This document shows, in pieces, positions 32,678 to 39,601 of a DNA stretch of 46,051 nt. Below the pieces are notes generated by a model. The model saw only the letters and a list, made by a program, of their open reading frames with translations, ran no database searches and was not told where the DNA came from. Within the stretch, counting starts at the first letter, position 1. The number at the start of each line of letters is the position of its first letter. A program made the translations under genes and the position numbers. The stretch lies in NCBI GenBank assembly GCA_964530115.1, contig CAZGYD010000180.1, forward strand, positions 1 to 46,051, in the 5' to 3' direction. Origin of the DNA: Fen-999 sp964530115 (GTDB lineage: Bacteria; Pseudomonadota; Gammaproteobacteria; Burkholderiales; Rhodocyclaceae).

Positions 32678-32692
32678 GAGTTGTCGGCTGCC

Positions 32693-32989
32693 TCAGGCGG
32701 CCTTCTTTTGCGCGGCCCGCGCCTGCTTTTTCAGGTTCTTGAACATCTCCGGGTCGTGAGCCTTGAGGTATTCGATGACCTCGAAGTCTTCGCGCTTGAC
32801 CTTGTTGATGTCGACCTGCTCGACATGGACGAGACGGAGCAGTTGCTGGACCGGCCGCGGAATGTTCCGGCCGCTTTCGTAGCGGGACCCACCACTCTGG
32901 GTGACCCCGATCTTCGACCAGAACTGCTGCTGGTTCATGCCGAGCTTGCGCCGGATCTCCCGGACATCCATCTTTTCCGTGGCCTTCAT
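32693..32989 (-). CDS. XRE-family helix-turn-helix regulator
   Basis: 98 residues with Shine-Dalgarno AAGGAA before ATG 32989. The helix-turn-helix is at about residues 10-50: REIRRKLGMNQQQFWSKIGV, then TQSGGSRYESGRNIPRPVQQ. It is followed by a basic tail rich in Lys and Ala (NLKKQARAAQKKAA). There is no adjacent toxin gene, so it is an orphan. The 209-bp gap upstream has AT-richer DNA with TATGAC (33010) and GTCATA (33040) as an inverted pair, which might be an autoregulatory site. Confidence 0.85.
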   Translation of the reverse strand: MKATEKMDVREIRRKLGMNQQQFWSKIGVTQSGGSRYESGRNIPRPVQQLLRLVHVEQVDINKVKREDFEVIEYLKAHDPEMFKNLKKQARAAQKKAA

Positions 32990-33153
32990 GCCTATGTTCC
33001 TTTCTTAGGTATGACAACGGTGCAGAGCGTATTACCGAAGTCATATGGCGCAAAGCATAGCGTTTATCGGAATGCCATACAAGTCCCGGCATACCGGTCG
33101 AGTATCCAAGGCGATGCTGCGGATATGTCGTGGCTACGTCATTTTCGATTCGA

Positions 33154-33159
33154 TATAAT
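33154..33159 (+). promoter_or_regulatory. -10 box of lysC
   Basis: Perfect TATAAT 40 bases before the lysC start codon. No good -35 hexamer is seen at 16-18 bp, so the promoter may rely on an activator. Confidence 0.6.
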
Positions 33160-33198
33160 TACCGCCTTTTTCGAATTCGAGATCGATCCGGTTCAGTC

Positions 33199-34440
33199 AT
33201 GGCTCTCATAGTCCAGAAATACGGCGGCACCTCGATGGGATCGCCGGACCGTATCCGCAACGTCGCCCGGCGGGTGGCGCGCTGGAAGGCGCAGGGGCAT
33301 CAGCTCGTGGTGGTCGTCTCGGCCATGAGCGGTGAAACCAACCGTCTCATCGCGCTGGCGAAGGACGTATCGCCCCAGCCCGATCCGCGCGAGCTCGACG
33401 TCATGGTTTCGACCGGCGAGCAGGTCACCATTGCGCTGCTGGCGATGGCCTTGAAGGATCTTGGCATCCATGCCAAGAGCTACACGGGCGGCCAGGTCAA
33501 GGTGCTCACGGACAGCACGTTCACCAAGGCGCGCATCCTGAAGATCGACGAGGCGAACATCCGGCGCGATCTCGACAGCGGCACCGTGGTCATCGTCGCC
33601 GGCTTCCAGGGCGTGGATGAGCAGGGCAACATCACGACGCTCGGGCGCGGCGGATCCGATACTTCCGGCGTGGCGCTGGCGGCGGCGCTGAAAGCGGACG
33701 AGTGCCAGATCTACACCGACGTCGACGGCGTCTACACGACCGATCCGCGCATCGTTCCGGAAGCGCGCAAGCTCGAGCGCATCACCTTCGAGGAGATGCT
33801 GGAGATGGCCAGCCTCGGCTCCAAGGTGCTGCAGATCCGCTCGGTCGAATTTGCTGGCAAGTACAAGGTCAAGCTGCGCGTGCTCTCGAGTTTCGAGGAA
33901 GAAGGCAAGGAAACCAGCGGCACGCTGATCACTTTCGAGGAAGACAGGAAAATGGAACAACCGATCATTTCCGGCATCGCCTTCAACCGCGACGAAGCCA
34001 AGCTGACCGTGGCCGGGGTTCCCGACCGGCCGGGTATCGCCTACCAGATTCTCGGGCCGATCGCCGACGCCAACATCGATGTCGACATGATCATCCAGAA
34101 CGTCAGCCACGACGGCACGACCGATTTCTCTTTCACCGTGCCGCGCGGGGAATTCGCGCGCGCGAAGAAGATCCTCGAGGAGCAGATCAAGCCCCATGTC
34201 GGTGCCCGCGCGATCGAGGGCGACAACCGGATCTGCAAGGTGTCGGCGGTCGGCGTCGGCATGCGCTCTCACCCGGGCGTGGCGAGCAAGATGTTCCGCG
34301 CTCTGGCGGAGGAGGGCATCAACATCCAGATGATCTCGACCTCCGAAATCAAGATCTCCGTGGTCGTCGACGAAAAGTACCTGGAGCTCGCGGTGCGCGT
34401 TCTGCATCGCGCTTTCGGCCTCGATCAGGCAGAGGCCTGA
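33199..34440 (+). CDS. lysC: Aspartokinase
   Basis: Phosphorylates aspartate, the first step to lysine, threonine, methionine and diaminopimelate. 413 residues. The kinase domain starts ALIVQKYGGTSMGSPDRI and includes VVVSAMSGETNRL, STGEQVTIALLA and LGRGGSDTSGVALAAAL. Two C-terminal ACT domains follow from about residue 270 (AKLTVAGVPDRPGIAYQIL and CKVSAVGVGMRSHPGVASKM) and would give feedback control. An in-frame ATG at 33952 sits behind AGGAA, and such internal starts produce a separate beta subunit in related enzymes. The ATG at 33199 is the only start consistent with the N-terminus. Confidence 0.96.
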   Translation: MALIVQKYGGTSMGSPDRIRNVARRVARWKAQGHQLVVVVSAMSGETNRLIALAKDVSPQPDPRELDVMVSTGEQVTIALLAMALKDLGIHAKSYTGGQVKVLTDSTFTKARILKIDEANIRRDLDSGTVVIVAGFQGVDEQGNITTLGRGGSDTSGVALAAALKADECQIYTDVDGVYTTDPRIVPEARKLERITFEEMLEMASLGSKVLQIRSVEFAGKYKVKLRVLSSFEEEGKETSGTLITFEEDRKMEQPIISGIAFNRDEAKLTVAGVPDRPGIAYQILGPIADANIDVDMIIQNVSHDGTTDFSFTVPRGEFARAKKILEEQIKPHVGARAIEGDNRICKVSAVGVGMRSHPGVASKMFRALAEEGINIQMISTSEIKISVVVDEKYLELAVRVLHRAFGLDQAEA

Positions 34441-34452
34441 GCGCTCCGTGGT

Positions 34453-34482
34453 TTGACCCCCGGTGCGCTGCCCGGGTATGAT
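34453..34482 (+). promoter_or_regulatory. Promoter of tRNA-Ser(GCT)
   Basis: TTGACC (34453-34458), an 18-bp spacer and TATGAT (34477-34482), 12 bp before the tRNA. Close to the sigma-70 consensus. Confidence 0.8.
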
Positions 34483-34494
34483 CGCGCACCGACC

Positions 34495-34588
34495 GGAGAC
34501 GTGGCCGAGAGGTCGAAGGCACTCCCCTGCTAAGGGAGCATAGGGCCAAAAAGCTCTATCGAGGGTTCGAATCCCTCCGTCTCCGCCA
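34495..34588 (+). tRNA. tRNA-Ser (anticodon GCT)
   Basis: 94 bases, acceptor stem GGAGACG/CGTCTCC with encoded CCA. The anticodon loop is CTGCTAA within the stem CTCCC/GGGAG, with a long variable arm and T-loop GTTCGAATCCC. It has its own promoter. The 240 bp after it up to the next start contain nothing I can identify. Confidence 0.97.
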
Positions 34589-34828
34589 GAACGGCGGCCG
34601 GCATTTCCCGGCTTTCAGTTCATTCCAGACGAACGACCGACTTCGTCGCCCTTCTTCGATCCACCCGATTTCGCCTCCCGGCACCGTTCCGATTCGATTC
34701 CCGCGCAGGCCGGGCTCGGCTTGCGCTCGTCCGTCGGCGAGCCTGGCGTCATCACGGGCCGGGCATGGGCTTGCCGCCGGCGGGCCAACCGGGTAACGTC
34801 GCCCGAAACGAGGAGGGTGGAGGAACTC

Positions 34829-36460
34829 ATGAGCCAAGCTCGGGAATCCATGGCATTCGACGTCGTCATCGTCGGCGGGGGGCCGGCCGGCCTCTCGGCA
34901 GCGATCCGGCTCAAGCAGCTCGACGGCGGCCTCTCGGTCTGCGTGATCGACAAGGGTGCGGAGATCGGCGCGCACATCCTCTCGGGTGCCGTCATGGATC
35001 CCCGCGCGCTCGACGAACTCGTTCCCGATTGGCGGGATCGCGGCGCACCGATCGACACGCCGGTCGAGGAAGACCGTTTCGTCTTCCTCACGCAGGACGG
35101 CGGCTTCCGGCTGCCCAGTTCCCTGCTGCCGGAGTGCTTCACCAATCACGGCAATTACATCGTCAGCCTGGGCTCGCTCTGCCGCTGGCTCGGTGCCCAG
35201 GCGGAGGCGCTCGGGGTCGAGATCTACCCGGGCTTCGCGGGCGCGGAGGTGCTCTACGACGAGGGAGGACGCGTGCTCGGCGTCATCACCGGCGACATGG
35301 GCATCGGCCGCGACGGCCAGCCGACGGCCGCCCATCAGCCGGGTATGGAGCTGCGCGCCAAATACACCCTGTTCGCCGAGGGCTGCCGTGGGCACCTGGG
35401 CAAGCGGCTCGAGGCCCGTTTCAACCTTCGGGCCGGCGCCGACCCGCAGGTCTATGGCATCGGCATCAAGGAGCTCTGGGAGGTCAGGCCGGAGAACCAC
35501 CAGAAGGGGCTGGTCATGCATACGGCCGGCTGGCCGCTGGACGCGGACACCTATGGCGGTTCGTTCTGCTACCACTTCGGCGACAACCTCGTTGCCATCG
35601 GCATGGTCGTCGGCGCGGGCTATGCAAATCCGTATCTCTCGCCGTTCGAGGAAATGCAGCGGCTGAAGACGCACCGCCAGTTCCGGACGATGCTCGAGGG
35701 CGGCCGGCGGCTTGCCTATGGCGCCCGGGCGCTGACGGCCGGCGGCCTGCAGGCGCTGCCCAGGCTCGTGTTTCCCGGCGGGGCATTGGTTGGCGACGAT
35801 GCGGGGTTTCTCGTCGCTTCGCGGATCAAGGGCACCCACGCGGCGATCAAGTCGGGGATGCTCGCGGCGGAGGCCGCCGCCAAAGCGATCGCCGCCGGCC
35901 GCGCTCAGGACGAGCTCGATGCCTATCCCGAGCACTTCCGGCGGTCATGGCTGTTCGACGAGCTCCACCGCGCCCGCAACTTCAAGCCGTGGATGGCGAA
36001 GGGGCTCTATGTCGGGTCGCTGATGTTCGGCATCGATCAGCTCGTTTTCCGCGGCAGGGCGCCCTGGACGCTGCATCTGACGGCCGATCACGAGAAACTG
36101 AAACCGGCTGCGCAATGCCGGCCCATCGAGTATCCGAAGCCCGATGGCGTCCTTACGTTCGACCGGCTCTCGTCGGTCTTTCTCTCGAACACCCATCACG
36201 AGGAGAACCAGCCCTGCCACCTGCGTCTCAGGGACGCGCGCGTGCCGATCGAGATCAATCTCGCCCGTTACGCTGCCCCGGAACAACGCTATTGCCCGGC
36301 GGGCGTTTACGAAATCATCGAAGAGCCGCGCGGGCCGCGCCTGCAGATCAACGCCCCAAACTGCGTGCATTGCAAGACCTGCGACATCAAGGATCCGACG
36401 CAGAACATCGAGTGGGTGCCGCCGCAGGGGGGCGAGGGGCCGATCTATCAGCAGATGTGA
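34829..36460 (+). CDS. Electron transfer flavoprotein:ubiquinone oxidoreductase
   Basis: Moves electrons from reduced ETF, fed by acyl-CoA dehydrogenases, to ubiquinone at the inner membrane. 543 residues. The FAD site is FDVVIVGGGPAGLSAAIRL. The ubiquinone- and FAD-domain motifs are GAEIGAHILSGAV, YTLFAEGCRGHLGK and YGIGIKELWEV, followed by GDDAGFLVASRIKGTHAAIK. The 4Fe-4S ligands are CPAGVYE plus CVHCKTCDIKDP near the C-terminus. The start ATG 34829 has GGAGGA upstream. It is the respiratory exit for the FadE-type dehydrogenase at 10685. Confidence 0.95.
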   Translation: MSQARESMAFDVVIVGGGPAGLSAAIRLKQLDGGLSVCVIDKGAEIGAHILSGAVMDPRALDELVPDWRDRGAPIDTPVEEDRFVFLTQDGGFRLPSSLLPECFTNHGNYIVSLGSLCRWLGAQAEALGVEIYPGFAGAEVLYDEGGRVLGVITGDMGIGRDGQPTAAHQPGMELRAKYTLFAEGCRGHLGKRLEARFNLRAGADPQVYGIGIKELWEVRPENHQKGLVMHTAGWPLDADTYGGSFCYHFGDNLVAIGMVVGAGYANPYLSPFEEMQRLKTHRQFRTMLEGGRRLAYGARALTAGGLQALPRLVFPGGALVGDDAGFLVASRIKGTHAAIKSGMLAAEAAAKAIAAGRAQDELDAYPEHFRRSWLFDELHRARNFKPWMAKGLYVGSLMFGIDQLVFRGRAPWTLHLTADHEKLKPAAQCRPIEYPKPDGVLTFDRLSSVFLSNTHHEENQPCHLRLRDARVPIEINLARYAAPEQRYCPAGVYEIIEEPRGPRLQINAPNCVHCKTCDIKDPTQNIEWVPPQGGEGPIYQQM

Positions 36461-36498
36461 ACCGGTGCCGCCATCCTTGTGGGAAAGCGAAGATACCG

Positions 36499-36528
36499 TC
36501 GACATCGTTTCTTTCGATACGGTATAAT
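36499..36528 (+). promoter_or_regulatory. Promoter of tRNA-Arg
   Basis: TCGACA (36499-36504), an 18-bp spacer and TATAAT (36523-36528), 15 bp before the tRNA. Confidence 0.85.
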
Positions 36529-36543
36529 GCGGGACTTCTCAGC

Positions 36544-36620
36544 GCGCCCGTAGCTCAGTTGGATAGAGTACCTGGCTACGAACCAGGGGGTCGTGGGTTC
36601 GAATCCTGCCGGGCGCGCCA
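36544..36620 (+). tRNA. tRNA-Arg (anticodon ACG)
   Basis: 77 bases, acceptor stem GCGCCCG/CGGGCGC with discriminator G and encoded CCA. The anticodon loop is CTACGAA within the stem CCTGG/CCAGG, with T-loop GTTCGAATCC. In bacteria the A34 is edited to inosine. Confidence 0.97.
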
Positions 36621-36656
36621 TCTTTCCTTTTCCGGCAATCACTGCGAAGGGCCGAA

Positions 36657-36899
36657 ATGTCCGAGAAAAAGGCTGACCTCGTCTATTGCTACCACTGCCG
36701 TACCTATCATCCGCGCGAGGAGATGCGCCAGATCGATACCAAGGGCGGCAAGCGCTGGCGCTGCATCAAGAGCATCGAGGCGACCAAGCGCAGCGTTGCG
36801 GAGCGCGAAGCGTTCGGCCGGCAGATGACTGCGATCAACAAGGCCGAGGCGCAAAGCAAGGCCCGCATCCTCAACGGCCAGCATCACCATCATCACTGA
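36657..36899 (+). CDS. Small Cys/His protein with a natural poly-His end
   Basis: 80 residues, start ATG 36657 after the ribosome-binding sequence AAGGG. The N-terminal third has a half zinc-ribbon pattern (LVYCYHCRTYHPREEM, then RWRCIKSIEATKR). The remainder is helical and basic (AEREAFGRQMTAINKAEAQS) and the protein ends in five histidines. The family looks conserved in betaproteobacteria from memory but has no assigned function. A metal-binding role is plausible from Cys4, Cys7 and the histidines, yet unproven. Confidence 0.7.
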   Translation: MSEKKADLVYCYHCRTYHPREEMRQIDTKGGKRWRCIKSIEATKRSVAEREAFGRQMTAINKAEAQSKARILNGQHHHHH

Positions 36900-36917
36900 T
36901 CCCGCCGCGGCGGGATC
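36898..36917. repeat. Perfect 20-bp palindrome
   Basis: GATCCCGCCG followed by its reverse complement CGGCGGGATC, overlapping the stop of the small Cys/His gene and three bases before the DUF3301 start. It may form a terminator-like hairpin but has no T tail. Confidence 0.75.
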
Positions 36918-36920
36918 GCC

Positions 36921-37253
36921 ATGCCCACCATCGAGATCACCAGTCTCGCCCTGCTCGGAGCGGCGGGCTGGTTATGGCTCGACGGCCTGCGCGCGCGTGA
37001 AGCGGCGGTTGCCGCGGCACGGCGTGCCTGTGAGGCCGGAGGATTGCAGTTCCTCGACGATTCCGTCGCGCGCGGCGCCATTCGTCTCGAGCGGGATGAC
37101 GATGGCGTGCTGCGTCTGAGGCGGAGCTACGCCTTCGAATTCAGTGTCAGCGGCGATGACCGGCGCCCCGGCTGGGTCGTGGTCCTCGGTCGCCGGGTAG
37201 TTTCGATCGATCTGGAATCGATCGTGCGTCCAGGCCGGCGTGCGCTTCACTGA
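36921..37253 (+). CDS. DUF3301 membrane-anchored protein
   Basis: 110 residues. One N-terminal helix (EITSLALLGAAGWLWLDGL) is followed by REAAVAAARRACEAGGLQFL and a beta-rich portion with LRRSYAFEFSVSGDDRRPGW, the DUF3301 signature. Function unknown. The tail overlaps the convergent parC stop by seven bases. Confidence 0.8.
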   Translation: MPTIEITSLALLGAAGWLWLDGLRAREAAVAAARRACEAGGLQFLDDSVARGAIRLERDDDGVLRLRRSYAFEFSVSGDDRRPGWVVVLGRRVVSIDLESIVRPGRRALH

Positions 37254-39601
37254 CCGGTCATGCCGGCCGGCTTGAGCTTCGCCGGGATGACGTGGCCCTT
37301 GCGGGCACGGCTGCCCCGATAGCCGTCGAGCTCCTTGCCGCCGATCCGCCATTCGGACGGTCGGCCTCCCCGCCCGGTGCCGGTGACGACGAAGGCGTCG
37401 TTGCCCACGGCCACGGCCGCGAGCGCATCGCGCGCGTCGATGTCCTGGATTGTCAGGCCGCGTCCCTTGGCCATGACTTTCAGTTCGTCGAGCGGGAAGA
37501 CCAGCAGACGGCCGTTCTGGGTGATCGCGGCCAGCGAGGCCGGCGTGTTACCACGGCTGAGTTTCGCGGGCTTGAGCGGCCGCTCGCCCTTGGCGAGCGA
37601 CATGAACGCCTTGCCGGCACGCTGGCGTGAGACGAGATCCGACACCGAGGCGATGAAACCGTAGCCGCCGGAACTGGCGAAGACGTATTGCGCCTCGGGC
37701 GCGTCCGTCAGCGCCTGCCCGAGCCTGCCGCCGTCCTGGAAATCGATCAGGGTGGTGAGCGGCGCGCCGTCTCCCCGTCCGCCCGGCAGGTCGGCGACGC
37801 GCACCGAGTAGGCGCGGCCATTGCTGTCGATGATGACGAGCGGCCAGACCGTGCGCGATTCGGCGACCAGGAAGGGGAAGTCGCCGGCCTTATAGGTGAT
37901 CGTCGCCGGGTCGATGCCGTGGCCCTGGCGCGTGCGCACCCAGCCGTTCTGGGAGACGATCACGGTGACCGGTTCATCGGGGATCGCGACCTCGGCCGGC
38001 GCGACCGGGGCCTCCGTCTCGATCACGGTTCGGCGGTCGTCACCGAAGCGCCTGGCGTCCTCGGTGATTTCCTTCAGCACCAGTTTGGTGAGCTCTTTGC
38101 GGTCGCCGAGAATTTTTTCCAGGCCGGCCAGCTCTTCGAGGAGCTCGCCACGCTCCTTCTCGATGCGGAGTCCCTCGAGCCTCGCCAGCTGACGCAGGCG
38201 GATCTCGAGGATATCGTCGGCCTGGATTTCGCTGAGGCCGAAGCGGGTCATGAGATCGGCCCTGGGCTCGTCCGATTCGCGGATGCAGCGGATCACTTCC
38301 TCGATGCGCAGGAAGACGGCGAGGCGGCCGTCGAGAATGTGCAGTCGGCGCTCGACCTCGGCGAGGCGGTGCCGCGAGCGCCGCTCGACGGTGGCGTGGC
38401 GGAACTCGATCCACTCGTGCAATATCGCCGGGAGGGGCTTTTGCGCCGGCCGGCCGTCGCGGCCGATCATGGTCAGATTGACCGGGACGTTCGTTTCGAG
38501 GCTGGTGTGGGCGAGCAGGGCGGCCATGAACTCCTGCTGCGGAATCTTCGATGTGCGCGGTTCGAGCACGATGCGTACCGGCGCCTTGTCGCTCGATTCG
38601 TCGCGCACGGAATCGAGCACGGAGAGCATCGCCTGGCGGAGATTCTTCTGCTCCTGCGACACTTCTTTTCTGCCCGGCCTCGGCTGCGGGTTGGTGATGG
38701 CTTCGATTTCCGAGAGCACCTGCGCGGTCGAGACGCCGTGCGGCAGTTCCTCGACGATCACGCGCCACTGGCCGCGGGCGAGTTCCTCGATGCGCCAGCG
38801 CGCGCGCATGCGCAGGGAGCCGCGGCCGCTCGCGTAGGCGTCGCGGATGTCTTCCGGCGTGGAGATGATCTGGCCGCCACCCGGAAAATCAGGGCCGGGC
38901 ATGAGCGCCAGCACTTCTTCGAGCGAGGCTTCGGGCTTCCTGATCAGGAGCTTCAGCGCCTCCGCGACTTCGCGCAGGTTGTGCGGCGGGATTTCCGTGG
39001 CCATGCCGACGGCGATGCCGGAGGCGCCGTTGAGCAGCACGAAGGGCAGCCGCGCCGGCAGCAGTTGCGGCTCGCGCAGCGTGCCGTCGTAGTTGGCGGC
39101 GAAATCGACGGTGCCGCGGTCGATTTCGGCGAGCAGCAGTTCGGCGATCGGCGTCAGCCGGCACTCGGTGTAGCGCATCGCCGCCGCGCCGTCGCCGTCG
39201 CGCGAGCCGAAGTTGCCCTGGCCATCGACGAGCGGATAGCGCAGCGAAAAATCCTGGGCGACGCGCACCATCGCGTCATAGACGCTGGCATCGCCGTGCG
39301 GGTGGTACTTGCCGATCACGTCGCCGACCACGCGCGCGCTCTTGACGTGCTTGGCGGTGGCTGCGAGCCGCATCTCGTTCATCGCAAACAGGATGCGCCT
39401 CTGCACGGGCTTGAGGCCGTCTTCGACCTGCGGCAGGGCGCGGGCCTTGACCACGCTCATCGCGTAGGAGAGGTACGCCCGTTCGGCGTAGCGGTCGAGC
39501 GGCAGCGCGCCGCCTTCGTCGAAACTCAGCCGTGGTAACACGCCAGCCGCCGGCGGCGATTCGGCGAACAGGTCGGGAGTGTCTCGGTCGTGAGCGGTCA
39601 T
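37247..39601 (-). CDS. parC: DNA topoisomerase IV subunit A
   Basis: Decatenation subunit of topoisomerase IV. 784 residues. The catalytic tyrosine is Tyr144 in AAMRYTECRL. YAERAYLSYAMSVV, GLKPVQRRILFAM and the quinolone-region GKYHPHGDASVYDAM are all present. The C-terminal part carries weak beta-pinwheel repeats. Two copies of the 25-bp repeat lie in the gene in opposite orientations. One gives GVLPRLSFDE at residues 20-29, before the conserved core. The other gives AKLSRGNTP at about 679-687, between blades of the C-terminal domain. In the quinolone region the usual Ser is Ala105 and the usual Glu or Asp is Asp109. The start overlaps parE (ATGA). Confidence 0.94.
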   Translation of the reverse strand: MTAHDRDTPDLFAESPPAAGVLPRLSFDEGGALPLDRYAERAYLSYAMSVVKARALPQVEDGLKPVQRRILFAMNEMRLAATAKHVKSARVVGDVIGKYHPHGDASVYDAMVRVAQDFSLRYPLVDGQGNFGSRDGDGAAAMRYTECRLTPIAELLLAEIDRGTVDFAANYDGTLREPQLLPARLPFVLLNGASGIAVGMATEIPPHNLREVAEALKLLIRKPEASLEEVLALMPGPDFPGGGQIISTPEDIRDAYASGRGSLRMRARWRIEELARGQWRVIVEELPHGVSTAQVLSEIEAITNPQPRPGRKEVSQEQKNLRQAMLSVLDSVRDESSDKAPVRIVLEPRTSKIPQQEFMAALLAHTSLETNVPVNLTMIGRDGRPAQKPLPAILHEWIEFRHATVERRSRHRLAEVERRLHILDGRLAVFLRIEEVIRCIRESDEPRADLMTRFGLSEIQADDILEIRLRQLARLEGLRIEKERGELLEELAGLEKILGDRKELTKLVLKEITEDARRFGDDRRTVIETEAPVAPAEVAIPDEPVTVIVSQNGWVRTRQGHGIDPATITYKAGDFPFLVAESRTVWPLVIIDSNGRAYSVRVADLPGGRGDGAPLTTLIDFQDGGRLGQALTDAPEAQYVFASSGGYGFIASVSDLVSRQRAGKAFMSLAKGERPLKPAKLSRGNTPASLAAITQNGRLLVFPLDELKVMAKGRGLTIQDIDARDALAAVAVGNDAFVVTGTGRGGRPSEWRIGGKELDGYRGSRARKGHVIPAKLKPAGMTGQ
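37542..37566 (+). repeat. Dispersed 25-bp repeat, copy 7 (inside parC, C-terminal part)
   Basis: Exact C-type copy, followed by CGCGGG. Antisense to parC and read as KLSRGNTP. It forms an inverted pair with copy 8, about 2 kb away in the same gene. Confidence 0.95.
39520..39544 (-). repeat. Dispersed 25-bp repeat, copy 8 (inside parC, N-terminal part)
   Basis: Exact C-type copy on the minus strand, the only copy in the window in this orientation. Sense to parC and read as GVLPRLSF, residues 20-27. Confidence 0.95.

Noticed and set aside
37688..39538. Plus-strand ORF of 616 codons opposite parC
   Set aside because: Shadow frame with no family signature; parC is clear on the minus strand.
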